Below, piece after piece: positions 12,611 through 24,291 of a DNA stretch of 64,000 bases. A program made the position numbers and the translations under genes. How positions within the stretch are numbered: position 1 is the first letter of the stretch; every line of letters starts with the position of its first letter. The stretch spans positions 16,690,743 through 16,754,742 of the forward strand of contig OZ021727.1 of NCBI GenBank assembly GCA_963978545.1, given 5' to 3'. The notes under the pieces were generated by a model. It ran no database searches and had not been told where the DNA came from. It was given only the letters and a program-made list of their open reading frames with translations. This stretch comes from Linyphia triangularis. Lineage: Eukaryota; Arthropoda; Arachnida; Araneae; Linyphiidae.

Positions 12611-13138
12611 TCATTCCTATGTATTTTTTCGCGTTAATAATTATAATTCTTATACAGTGAATAATGATATTAAAATTAAAATCTAATTCAAGATTGTACT
12701 TGCGTAGAAGTTGTACTCGATCATGCATATTCAAATAATTTGAATATGATTTCTTTCCCTTCTATCTTTCCAATTAGAAGCAGTCCTCTTCAATAGCATC
12801 GATGTAGAAGAGTAAATACCAGATAAGAGATTGAAGTCCAATACTGTCCTTACTCTCAAGTGATGTATTCGAAATAACTTCAAAGGAATTAGGATGCCTT
12901 GTTGACTTAAAATATTAATTCAACAGTATTTCTCATGTAAAATACATTTGAATGAAAGTTGTAACTAATTAGTCACCACTTTTACTCAAATGTATTTTAC
13001 CCAAGAAATTTTGTTGATTTAATTTTCTGAAATTTCAATACCATTGAATAATCATTCAATCAAATGTTTAAAAGGCACCAGTGTTATATAAAAATATTAA
13101 ATCATTTCAACTAAAATATTTTTATTTTAAAATTTCAG

Positions 13139-13238
13139 TACCAAGAAGGTAATGGACAAAGAGTTATCAATGCATGATGATGTCACGTACTATCCAAATG
13201 CTGGCCATGGCCATGCTCGGACACGCTTTGGAATTTAG
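13139..13238 (+). CDS. Candidate 3' terminal exon, unrecognised gene
   Basis: A clean acceptor (TTATTTTAAAATTTCAG, 13122-13138) is followed by one open frame of 32 codons ending at TAG 13236-13238; the other two frames stop early. The peptide begins TKKVMDKELSMHDD and ends HARTRFGI. It enters in phase 2, with one base completing a codon from the previous exon. The last residues F-G-I fit the class II PDZ-ligand pattern (hydrophobic-x-hydrophobic), hinting at the tail of a membrane protein, but the parent gene is not recognised and no upstream partner exon was found. Confidence 0.3.
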
Positions 13239-13444
13239 CTTTAAAGGTACTACTTTAATTGGTCATGTTTGATGGCGCCCCAGTAGCAAAGCAACGCTTA
13301 TAAATATAGTTCAACATTAGATATACCCTATGTGGAATGTTAAAAACTGGCCATTATTGCAGATATTGGCAAATCTCACCCAATGCTGGATAAAATAGTT
13401 TTGAAGTGATGATGTACAGTTTTAACATTGAAATGTTTTATTTA

Positions 13445-13602
13445 TAAGAAAGGACGGAAAGCAAAAAAATCTGTTTTTTTAATGGTTTTGACATGTTTGT
13501 GTACAAAAATAGTGTATTTTGGAACGATACTTGAGTATCAGCCGGGATAGGCCAATCTTCCCAAATCTCTCTTTGCGACATTGGACAGAATCGCAATGCT
13601 TC
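13445..13602 (-). pseudogene. Cytochrome P450-like K-helix fragment
   Basis: Read on the minus strand, an acceptor (GACTTCACTCAG) is followed by an open frame beginning EALRFCP and continuing QREIWEDWPIPADTQV. This fits the cytochrome P450 K-helix (invariant ExxR, here E-A-L-R, then a P) and the following segment, usually of the form RE-or-RK, ED, IPxGT-V. An in-frame stop (TAA) lies just upstream of the acceptor, consistent with an exon boundary at the K-helix, a common intron position in these genes as I recall. The G of the usual P-x-G-T is D here, a few residues are missing before PIPA, the sequence beyond TQV is degraded, and no haem-binding FxxGxRxCxG motif was found nearby. It is therefore a fragment or isolated exon at best. 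P450s are haem mono-oxygenases of the ER or mitochondria. Confidence 0.35.
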
Positions 13603-13604
13603 CT

Positions 13605-16600
13605 GAGTGAAGTCAAATTATTGATGTTATTTCAAATGGCATTTGACTGTGACATCTTCATGCATAAGAATCATGTTGTCGCTAAAACTGATTTTTAATT
13701 GCTTATTAATATTGTTACGTTGCTTTTCTACTTATTGCCCTGGCCGTTCTGAAATAACTATCCATGTCACTTTGAAAGCTGAGTACTGAACTAAGGCCAA
13801 AATTGATCATATCTTACTGCGGCTACAAAAGTGAAACAAAAGTTATTGAATTTCAATTGAAATTCTGTCACTTTTTCACTGGTAGTAAGATATGTGATTT
13901 ATGTTCATAACTATAAGAGTTACGGTTATCTGACTGATTGACTCACTCACTCTGTGAAGCCGTATCTTTTTATGCATTTCGATTCACATTATATGGAAAT
14001 TACCTATTCATCATTACGAATATTTTTTGCAGAGGAATTCCCAATTATAGTGAGTCACAACAGTGGAGGATATTTTTTTGTAAGATTCTGAAGAATAACT
14101 ATAATAGTTACTCTCACTTGCACAAAATTACGTAAGGAAAATTTCAATTTCACCTTAATTATAATTAATCAACATAATGGAACAGTCTTGAGAAAAAAAG
14201 GTTTTTTTTGTAAGATTTGTAAGAGGACTTGAAAATATTTTTTTTTCAGGAATAATTTTTACTTGCACAATATTCAGCCTTGGTTAGTAGTAGGGTTGAC
14301 AAATACCCCCCTCCCAGTTCCCCACTCCCCATCTAAATTTTTCAATAGATAGCAGCACATGATCAAAGCCTTCTTACAGTTTTTTCATAGTATTATTATT
14401 TTTTATATTTTTACTTTATTCTGTTCAAAAATTTTGTGTTTTTAATTAAATACCCACTTACTTTGATACTTGGTCACGAATTTAATGGTATGCACGAAAA
14501 TTTGAATTTGGGGGACATTAGTCCCCCACGCGACTAACCACCAGACGAAAGTTCGCGTACTTAACCAAGAGTAAAAATATTTTTTTCTATTTTTAATGAA
14601 CATTAAAAAATTAATGAACATGAAATTAATGAACCAGAAAAATTTAATTTTAATGCACATTCAATCAAAGTCCTCCTTATATTCATAATTTTTCAAAGAG
14701 TGCCTTAGACGCCTTTCAATTTTCTAGTACTACATAATGAAATATTTTGTGTCGCAACATTGATTAGCAGTTGTAAAATACTGAAACTTGTTCAAACTGT
14801 ATATACTAGAGAACATATAGAATAAGCATTGATTATAAGTATTGCGATTAAGCATTCTTATAATTGCTTACAAAGAAACACTTAATTCTAGTCAAAGAAT
14901 TATCAACATCGAAGTATTTAATTAAATCTGATATTCCTCCCAATTCTTCAAAGTAGAAGTAATCAACTCACAATGAAAAAGTAGCAGGTTTAATGAGTGT
15001 CTTCAACGAAAACCTTTCAATCAAAAGTGGAGGAATTTAACTCGAGGCAACATCAAACAGACAGTTTATTTACTCGTTGTTAATGTACATTTAATTAAAC
15101 TTAAGCGGCTAAGAAGAGCCGTAATCATTCTACATATACCTTAAGAAGCTGTAACTAAGCCCAACCTGTAAAAGGATGCAGTAAACTTATGGATTAAGGT
15201 ATTGAGTTCACTAAAACACAAGCAGTTAATAGGGAAATTAATGACATGAGCGAAAATCGAAGCTAATGCATATATACACCCAAGATTTAAAATGTCTCGT
15301 GGTTCATTATTAGCTTTAATTTATTCAACAGTGTTAACTTATCTACTTTTAGAGTAATAATATGGCTACCATCCTACTTTTTCTCACATACTTCAATCAA
15401 ATCATATCCCTTATCAGGTAAATCTTAATTTGTATTTGCTAAAGATAATAGTACCTATATAATTCCTCTATATATCAATTTGAGCCTAGAAAGCAATATA
15501 AAAGTGTTTGGTCTTCAGCGTCATTATTATTGGGTATTTTGCAATCATTACACCATTGGTTGTAATTTTATTTAACATAAACAGACGACTGTTTGATTTA
15601 TCAAGTGATTTTAGGAGTAAACTTGTTATACGCATTTTATTTCCTGCACATGTATATTGTTTAAGGTCCTATTCATTCACGTAACTTTGATTGACGTTAA
15701 CCGTTATGTTATATACATAAAAAAAGGTTTCTTGAGTCTAAATATCTTATTTAATTAGTTTTATTGTACATTTCTTTTGCTTTCTGAACCCAACTCAAAT
15801 CTAAACTATGCACATTCATATGATATTATAAATAGAATATTCTTTAGATATGTTCAATTCTTCTTTGAATATCAAAGGGGAAGAGGAAATGTCTTTTTCT
15901 TTTCATGGCTTTCATGTGTTATGACTTTTAAAAGTGATTTGTCAGCTGAGCTTTTGAAATGTCACTCTGAAATTTTAATATTGTTATATTGAAAAATCAC
16001 TTAATTTAGAAATATTCTCTATGCATTTTTTTCTATTCTAAATATTTTTTGCTTGGAATCATTTTTAGATTTCTATAGTTTGACAATGGTAAAAAGTGGG
16101 ATTTAAAATGTGAAATTTAAAATTTTATTCTGAATGTTTTCAAGTTACTATTTATATATTATGATAATTCGAATGTTCTACGTAATTGAAGGGAGTCATA
16201 GAAAGCTACTGCACCCAAAAAGGATTTTCTGAATGAGCATCGTAAGATTATCTAACTTCTTGAGTGTTTTTTTTTTTCTTTTTCTTTTTATAAATAAAAT
16301 CTTTTTCTACCCATGCAAAATGTTTCCTGAATGGTTTTAAGTGTTTAGCAAATAAGATATTGAAATGGATGGTCAAGTTACTAATTAAAATATCTAAGTT
16401 ACTATTAACGGATCAGAAACAGGAAATATAATACAATCATCTGCGTTAAAAATAATACCACTTTAAGCTATCCATCAGTAATTTTACTGTCGTTTGACAA
16501 GGTTAAAAGAGCTTTTTATATCATTAGTTTAATGCATAACATTAGTATCCCTATCCAGTAGTTTTTGATGTGACAAGTATAACAAAAAGTATAAAGGGGT

Positions 16601-16629
16601 ATTATTAAAGTGCTAACTTCTCTATTATG
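13605..16629. other. AT-rich tract, no gene recognised
   Basis: No family recognised. Small items: a perfect hairpin GGGGGAC-ATTA-GTCCCCC near 14510-14527, a C-rich patch near 14308-14330, and at 14029-14053 an acceptor-like TTTTTTGCAG followed 17 bases later by GTGAGT, too short to call as an exon. Confidence 0.5.
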
Positions 16630-17327
16630 GAAAACTGTATTTAGCGTATGGAAATTACCATCTTTGTCACTATATCTTTACTTATAATATGGAATTTTTA
16701 CTAGAGAGCTTTAAAAATACACACATATAAATAAATATGTGCTTATCCATAGCAATCCGGTTCTTTTATTAAAAAAATATAACGTTGAAGAAATATATTT
16801 AAAAAGATCTTGACATGACTGAAATCATGGCAAACCAATGCCACGATGTGATGCTTAGTGGATTAGCCTAATAAAATGCGTATTTCTAGAAGTAGCATTT
16901 ATTTTGAAAGTAATTCTCAACCTAAAACATAAATACAGATGTCACAAAGTGATGTTCCCCCCAACTTCGGTAGTTTGGGGGAAAGTCCTGATTGTCTTAT
17001 TGAGAATTGGAACCTCCATCTACACATCGACAAGATGTCTGGAGATTATATACCATATGCTAATTTCAGACTTTTCAAGTGAAAATTGTATTTAGTATAT
17101 GACAATTACCATCTCTGTCATTATATCTTTACTTATTATACGACATTTTTACAGGAGAGCTTTAAAAATGCACACATATAGATATATATGGACTTATCCA
17201 TAGCATTCTGGTACTTTCATAAAAAAAATTCGAACGTAGAAGAAATATATACTTTAAAAATATCTTGATAAGACTGAAATCATGGCAAACCAATGCCATG
17301 ATGTGATTCTTTGTGGATTATCCAATA
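16630..17327 (+). repeat. Local direct duplication (about 245 bp, offset 451 bp)
   Basis: 16630-16872 and 17081-17327 are diverged direct copies. Shared blocks are AATTACCATCT-TGTCA-TATA, GAGAGCTTTAAAAAT and GACTGAAATCATGGCAAACC, ending at GTGGATTA. The intervening 208 bp is not repeated. No terminal inverted repeats are visible. It may be a segmental duplication or two copies of an unknown repeat. Confidence 0.75.
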
Positions 17328-18089
17328 GTGGTGAGGTGAAAGAAGCATCCCTTTGAGCTCTATTTGTCTTAGAGTGCTGTCCAATAGTGGACTCTTGGAA
17401 AGTACAGCCCCCGAAAAACTCTAACAAATGGTTCATTTTGGGTTGGGCCTATCATAGATGCTGATGAAAAAAGTTGAAGCCCCGGAAAGATGAATGCGAC
17501 CTCTTGAGAGAGGAAGATGCTCCCTCGACTCCCCCTCCAGAACTTTTTTTTTAATTTTATCGGAAACTAAATGTTTAACTCTAACAGAAATAACTTTATG
17601 ATGCTATCTTATGTTCTGTAAAAGGATAAGCATTCGATCTCCCACACGTAACTTCAAGGTAATTAAATGTTCAAGTTGAATTTCTCATAACGCAATCTTC
17701 TTCTTTATTTCTGGTCATTAGTGACCTTCTAGAGTTAAACCTGAGTAAAAAAAAAAAAAAAAAACACGATACGAAAATCTGTTACTAAAAGTTTCTCTTT
17801 GAATCTTTAATCAAAGGCACTACCACACCACCATAATCAATGAATCAATCAATAATCAAGTCAGATTATCAGATTTTTTCATGTTTATGTAAATTCTTTT
17901 AGAAAAGATAACAGTAACGAAAAACATCCTCAAATTGATCTCGTGATCTCTCGAAATCTTAATGAAACATCCATAAATCTAAAATACTAACACTTAAAAA
18001 AAAAACAATCCTCAAATTATCTGATCTTACTAATACATCTATGAAATCCATTATCCTAACATACTAACAATTTAATAACCATTGAGCAG
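17328..18089. other. Mixed tract with an A-run; no gene recognised
   Basis: A less AT-rich patch (17330-17545) has short open frames on both strands but no recognisable protein. An 18-A run at about 17747-17764 could be an old poly(A) tail. The remainder is AT-rich. Confidence 0.45.
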
Positions 18090-18465
18090 AGAAAAACTGG
18101 ACGGTGCATTCGAATATCCCGCGTTTGGAACGTTTAAACCCTTTTTCCACCCCTTAAAGTGGGTTAATCCAAATCGGAAAGCATGCTTTTTCTATGTTTA
18201 CCATTGTTGGCATTTATACCAATTTTCAAAATTGGGACCAAGTCGGAAGTGGGACATTTGAATATTCCTCGTTTGGAACGTTTAATCCCTTTTCCACCCC
18301 TTAAAGTGGGTTAATCGAGATCGGAATAGCTTACTTTTTTTATGTTTACCATTGTTGGTATTTGTAACAATTTTCAGAGTTGTGGACATGTGGGAAGTGG
18401 TAGAATTAGTGATGAGTGAGTCAGTGAATGAGTGAGGACTTTGCCTTATGTATATAGATGGCTTA
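18090..18465 (+). repeat. R-family repeat with a 138-bp internal tandem duplication
   Basis: Two adjacent units starting near 18112 and 18250 share CGTTTGGAACGTTTAA, CCACCCCTTAAAGTGGGTTA and TATGTTTACCATTGTTGG. It ends with GAGTGAG, GACTTTGCCTTATGTATA and TAGATGG, matching the 3' ends near 37550 and 55560. The TCGTTTGGAAC word recurs at the window's right edge (about 63970). Confidence 0.7.
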
Positions 18466-18608
18466 TGCTAGTCTTTGATATGAAACCTTATTTAACGTTT
18501 TTCTATTCTCGATCCGCATTCCTGACATACAGAGGCTGTTGTAAATCATGTTCGCCGTATTTTTCGCCATATGTTCATTTCAATAGCCACTGATGCGGCT
18601 TCATCGGA

Positions 18609-18989
18609 ATACTCGAGGGGCATGTTTACCAACTAAAGCAAATCAGGGGGAGGGGGGGGGGGAGTATAAAAACTGTTTCCTAGACATTCCAGGTATACAG
18701 AAAGCTAGCTTGTAAAGCGTAGGAGTCAAGTGGGAGAATTAAAATGGAAATCTGAGACTGTATTGCAACTAAACTATAAATAATCAAGTTTCAATCGAGT
18801 AATTCATTAACAGACGTTCTAAGTAGATTTTGAACAGTCGTAAATATACTTTGACATAGTTAAAATTATAGTTTTTATTTATTAGGGACTCTTAATGACC
18901 AAATTTCGCTGAAATCGCTGTGAAAAAGTGACTTTGGTGGGCACCGAAGCGAATAACCGGTTCTATGATATCACATGCCCCTCAAGTAT
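18609..18989. mobile_element. MITE-like element with short TIRs
   Basis: Inverted 17-bp ends, ATACTCGAGGGGCATGT (18609-18625) and its complement at 18973-18989, with one mismatch, enclose about 350 bp without coding potential. This is the form of a non-autonomous DNA transposon. The target duplication is unclear, and it sits among R-family sequences. Confidence 0.5.
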
Positions 18990-19110
18990 CATGCAAGTTT
19001 TGTTTAGTTCGCACTGTTCCGGTTGTCTACTTCTGCGATTCTGCTTCTGTTTATCGCAGCCAAATGCTCCTCGTAATTTCGAGACAAAGATAAGATTACA
19101 ATGAGGTAGA

Positions 19111-20625
19111 GTACTCTATCTACCTCTCTCTCTATTTCTACCAATCTACTTCTTTTTACCACACTGCCTCTCACTCTACCATTTCCTCATTCCCTCTCTA
19201 CCACTCTACCTCTCTCTACCACTCTATCTCTCTCTCACTCTACTTCTATCTCTACCATTCTACCACTCGACCATTCTACCTATTTACTCAACTCTACCTC
19301 TCTACCATTCTCTCACTCTACCTTTCTTTCTCTACCACAGTACCTTTCTTTCTACTTCTCTCTACCTTACTCTACTATTTACTCTACTCTACCTCTCTCT
19401 TCCACTTTACCTATCTCACTACCACTCTACCATACTCTACTCTATCTCTCTCTACCACTCTACTCTTCCATTATATCTACCTCTTTTTCGCTACCACTCT
19501 ACCACTCTTTCTACCTCTCTCAACCATACTCTACTCTATTCTACCACTCTACTCTACCTCTCTCTCTACCATACTCAAATTTTTACTCTTCTCTACCTCT
19601 CAACTACCTCTCTTTTTCTACCACTCTAACTCTCTTTCTCTCTATCTATCACTATGCCTCTCTCTCAACCACTCTCTCTTACTACCACTCATTCTATCAT
19701 ACTCTACTATTTACTCTACCTCTCTTAATCACTCTATTCTACCTCTCTCTCACTACCACTTGACCTCTCTCACACTACCACTATATCTACCATACTCTAT
19801 TATTTAGTCTACCTACCACTCTACCTCTACCTCTCTACCATTCTCTCATTCTACCTCTCTCTACCACTCTACATCTCTCTCCACCTTTCTTTCTCTACCA
19901 CTCTACCATTCTCTCAATCTCACTCTCTCTACCACTCTACTCTACCACTCTACCTCTCTCTCACTGCCACTCTTTCTACCATACTCTACTATTTACTCTG
20001 CCATTTCTCGCTCTACCTCTCTCACTACCATTCTCTTACACTACCTCTCTCTATACCACTCTACCGTAATCTACCTCTACTCTACACCTATATTCACCTC
20101 TCACTACCTCTCTTTCTCTACTATTCTACCTCTATTTCTCTAACATTATACCTCTATCTACCATTCTTTCAATCTCTCTCTACAACTCTATTCTTCCTCT
20201 CTCTCTACAACTGTCTCTCTCTCTACCACTCTACTCTACCTCTCTCTACCACGCTACCTCTATTACTCTACCTACTTTCTACCATACTCTATTATTTACT
20301 CTACTCTACCTCTCTCACTACCATTCTCTCACTCTACCACTCTACCATTCTCTCACTCTACCACTCTACCATTCTCTCACTCTACCACTCTACCATTCTC
20401 TCACTCTACCACTCTACCATTCTCTCACTCTACCTCTCTCTACCACTCTTTCTACTCTACTCTGACACTCTTTCTGACACTCTCTCTGACACTCTCTCTG
20501 ACACTCTCTCTGACACTCTCTCTGACACTCTACTATTTACTTTACTATATATCTCTACCCTACTCTACCTCTCTCTCTCTACCATACTCAAATATTTACT
20601 TTACTCTACTCTACCTCTCAATACT
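19111..20625 (+). repeat. 1.5 kb polypyrimidine satellite (CTCTACC-type)
   Basis: Almost pure C/T/A, built from variants of CTCTACCACTCTACC and CTCTCTCTACC. It contains locally perfect higher-order arrays: a CTACCACTCTACCATTCTCT unit repeated from about 20330 to 20440, and a 12-bp CTCTCTCTGACA unit at about 20460-20530. Such tracts can form triplex (H-DNA). No gene. Confidence 0.95.
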
Positions 20626-20845
20626 TAGAGAGAGGTAGAGTAGAGTGGTAGAGAAAGAGAGATTTAGAGAATGGTAAAGAGATAGGTAGAGTAGAGTAGA
20701 GTGGAAGAGAGAGGTAGAGTAGAGTAAATTGTAGAGTAGAAAGAGTGGTAGAGAGAGGTAGATTGGTAGAGTAGAGTGGACGGGTAGAGTGGACGAGTAG
20801 AGTAGTGTGGTAAAGAGAGTGGTAGAGTGTGATAGAAAGAGAGGC
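20624..20845 (-). repeat. Polypurine arm, same satellite in inverse orientation
   Basis: At about 20624 the strand composition flips from CT to GA: GAGAGAGGTAGAGTAGAG and variants are the complement of the preceding array. The junction reads CTCTCAATACTTAGAGAGAG, a near-palindrome, so the two arrays are arranged head to head and could fold back on each other. Confidence 0.9.
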
Positions 20846-20855
20846 TAAAACTTTT

Positions 20856-21400
20856 AATGTTGAAATTTTCAGAGTTGTAGCCCTATTAGAAACCGTTTTG
20901 TAAAATATGTTTTAATTAATTAAAAAAATTAATTAAAAAAAACTAACATAAAATTTAAAGTTCTGTTTTTCAAGAGTTCAAATAAGAAGGCTTATGTTGA
21001 AAATTACTTATTAATTACTTAATGTTAAAAATTTCAGAGCTGTAACCCTATTAGAAGTTGTTTTGTAAAAAAAACCTGGTAATTAATAAAGAAAATTAAT
21101 TAAAAATATAACCAATTCAACCCTCTGTTTTTCAAAAGTCCAATTAGAAGGCTGAAACTACTTATGTTGAAAATTTCAGAGCTGTATCTCTATTTAAAGT
21201 CATTTTGTTAAAAAAAAAAAAATAATTAAAAAAGAACTAATTAAAATTTTAGCATTCTGTTTGACATACATAAAATTAATTAGAAGGCCTAAACTTCTTA
21301 TGTTGAAAACTTCAGATCTTTACTCCAATTTTAAGTAGGTTTCTATAGATCCACAGACAGACAGATATACACACAGCTTGTTTTATTATTATAGATGACT
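20856..21400 (+). repeat. R-family internal tandem units and 3' end
   Basis: Four imperfect units of about 136-165 bp, starting near 20856, 21021, 21163 and 21299, share TGTTGAAAATTTCAGAG, CTGTTTTTCAA and AATTAGAAGGC. The array ends in CAGACAGACAGATA, then TTTTATTATTATAGATGA, the same type of terminal sequence as other R members. The block may continue the element that begins before the CT satellite. Confidence 0.7.
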
Positions 21401-21412
21401 TTTGGTTTACCT

Positions 21413-22728
21413 CCAGGAAGCATGGGCGTCGCTAGGAGGGTGCACTTGTACTCCCCTGGATTTTGGAAATTTAAATCTTAAAAAAAAAACCTTTAAACTT
21501 TTTTTTATTTTCGACATAACGTGACACATAACATAACAAATAAAGTATTATTTTGCTTTATTATGATACAAACATAATAAGATGATCTTTATTATTTTCT
21601 TTATACTTAGCATACATGTTTAGTTTGTTGTTGTTGAAAGAAAAATATTCGTTATCTTTTGGGCGACATCCGGTCTATTAGAAAAAAAAAATAAAAAATA
21701 GAGGAGCACAGTTATTACAATTAGAAATCTTGAAGAAATAAAGGGGGTACTGAATCATTTAAAAGTAGGATGATCTTGTAAAATTATTTCTGTTTGTAAA
21801 TTACGAGAAATTTATTGCTTTTGGAAATGATGAGTTGGTTGGTTGTTTTCAGATTATCTGGCGCCGTCAGCAACACGAGGGCTATTATGCGCCGAAACAT
21901 TCGTCATTAGACAAGCCAACATACATTTACAAACACCCATGCCTAACACGGGACACGAACCCGCAACCTCGCGATCTAGAAGCTAGCACGCTAATCACTA
22001 TACCGTTTGGTCGGCTGGAAATGATGAGATTTTGAATTCTATTTTAGAAATAAGTTGAGAAATAAGTACAGATGCGACATAAACGATTGAAAACATCTGT
22101 ATGTGCCATGTGTTGAATGACATGACTTTTCATTAACAATAACAGTAAAGAAATAGTTTGCATTTAAAAAAAATTGTCTTCATCATGAATTTAATCGAAA
22201 GATTTGTCCGATTCGGACTCTCGAATGTTTTTTCGACTTCAACACACCCCAGGCTTATTAATATTTATTTCAATTTTTCCGTCACAAATATATTTACATG
22301 AAATATTAAAAGACCAAGAAACACGGGTAAGCTTCGATTTTGACATTTCCGAAGTAGAAAATATCTTCCCCTTTTCAATGCTTATCCATGCAAATGTGGT
22401 CTAAATTTATATTGTTTGTGATTTGCAGAACTAAAAAATTTTGTTCTACAATGACATCCAAAATACTCTTTAGATGCAGTAATTTTTATTCAGTATATGA
22501 AGCAATAGCAATAAATTTATTCTGTGACTTTTAGTTTTAAGACTTTTAATTATAATTTTAACTAAAACATTTTAGATTTTAAACAAATGTTCCTTGGATA
22601 AAAAATTAAAAAAAAAACAACCCTGATCTATTAATTAGTTTATGATGGGTGGAAAATTTGATTAGCACATAATAAAATGTGTATGTACCCCCTTGCAAAT
22701 AATCCTGCCAGCGCCACTTACCAGGAAG
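21413..22728. mobile_element. hAT-type non-autonomous DNA transposon with 8-bp TSD
   Basis: Perfect 8-bp repeats CCAGGAAG (21413-21420 and 22721-22728) flank an element whose ends, CATGGGCGTCGCTAGGAGG and (reversed) TAAGTGGCGCTGGCAGG, are related inverted repeats of the CAGTGGCG type seen in many hAT families. An 8-bp target duplication is the hallmark of hAT transposases. No transposase frame is recognisable in the 1.3 kb interior, so it needed a transposase in trans. A complete SINE-A sits inside (21835-22015) and is therefore younger. Confidence 0.7.
21822..22028 (-). mobile_element. SINE-A copy 3, inserted in the hAT element
   Basis: A reverse-orientation, full-length SINE-A. Perfect 13-bp target duplications TGGAAATGATGAG lie at 21822-21834 and 22016-22028. 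B box and tail are as in copy 1. The intact duplication suggests one of the younger insertions here. Confidence 0.95.
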
Positions 22729-23004
22729 AGCACTTGCCCCCCCCCCCCACCCCTCCGGTGGATAATTACAAATTAAAATTTCATTAAGATAGCCGATTGA
22801 AAAATCCGTATTAAAGCAAAAAAATAAAAAAATAAACGGCTTTAACCCCCTTGGGTGACATGTTTATCCCCTTGAAAATAACTGTTTCTACTCATGTTAT
22901 TTAAAATAAACTTGCATACATGAATTCAATGAAATGTTAAAAAGCTAAGTAAGCTATATAGCGTGTTATGAAAACGCTGTTTTAAAGTATTTTATATAAA
23001 AAAA

Positions 23005-23096
23005 ATATGTTAACATCGCGATGTATCATGACATCGTGATGTTTGCTTCCCGATATATCGCGATACAGAAATGTTAACATCGCCCAGGCCTAATGC
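23005..23096 (-). mobile_element. One end of a hAT-like element (CAGGCCTGGGCGAT type)
   Basis: Read on the minus strand it starts TTAGGCCTGGGCGATGTTAA and continues with palindromic CGATATATCG / ATCGCGAT words. That style of terminus is familiar from non-autonomous hAT elements in many animals. No second end was found, so it is a fragment. Confidence 0.5.
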
Positions 23097-24291
23097 CCAA
23101 ACCTTATTATCCAATTATTCCTGTAGCTAAAATGCATCGATTCACGATTCATCTGATGACAACCAAAAATTCTGCATTTAAGAAATCCCAACTGGTCCTT
23201 AAAGCCGACCTGCCAAAATCCTCATAACAGTTAAATATCGATTCAACAAAACTCAAAAAGATACACGACATCCAATTCACTTGATTAAAGAAAAGTATTG
23301 AAGGTTGGTTGTAATGGAATTTGTTATTTTCGTGATTCGTTGTTCCAATTTAAATGGATTTTGTCATGCTAGGAATTTTGCATGGTGGGGATTCTTAGTT
23401 GTAAGGTCTATTGAAATTGTGCTAGGACACCCAATCAATACATTACTCGAAAGACATTTTCCATAAATAGAAAACACATTTGTAAAGATAAATGTGGCAT
23501 TTAAAAAAATAACAATGGCGTATAAATAAGTTCAACTGATAAAACAATTTTGAATAACCCAATGACTCCTTAGCAAGGGTTTTATTAAACAAAACTATTG
23601 CAATGGAAGATAGAGAAATCAAAGTAGACTTGTGTTTTTTTCATTATTTGGTTTATAATGATACAATGATAAATGCAAAATAAAAGTAGATTCTCCACTG
23701 AAACAAATAATGGTTTATGAGAATATTTATTGTAAAAAACATCGTATGAAAGCAATTCTTTAACTTTCTTTAAATTTCTTTTCAAGAATACTTTTTTAAA
23801 TAAAGTTTTGACAATGCAACTAGGACTAACAGAGAAGTTTTGTTTAGTTCAAAAGAATTTGTTTCAGAACATTCCTGGTTCATAAACTTAACGTGAAATT
23901 ATTACTTTTTCAAGTTTTTTTTTTTATATCTTGAGTGAATGCATACAATAACGTTTCATACTCTGCGTGTCTAAAATGGTCAAGATATGTTACTGTCCAC
24001 CTCATGCAATCATCTAAGAGATACATGAACAGCTTAATGTGACATGGCGTTATTTGAGACTACGACCAAGTACAGAATTTATAGTATACTATATAATAAA
24101 GCATTACAAAGGTTTTATGTATTCTTATAGGCTAAGACCACAAATGATCCTTATAGGTTCTTTTTATTGGCCTTTATTAGTTCTTATTGGCTCTTACCAT
24201 TAAGGTTTCATTCCATGTTTTTTTTTTCACCCTAGTATAAAACACAAACTTTGTGATCGTCACTCATGGCTGCCAACACAATTTATCCTAT
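23097..24291. other. AT-rich tract, no gene recognised
   Basis: No repeat or coding family recognised; open frames here are short and AT-driven. Confidence 0.5.

Noticed and set aside
14029..14053. 17-nt microexon between TTTTTTGCAG and GTGAGT
   Set aside because: Too short to distinguish from chance and the bases have no coding signature.
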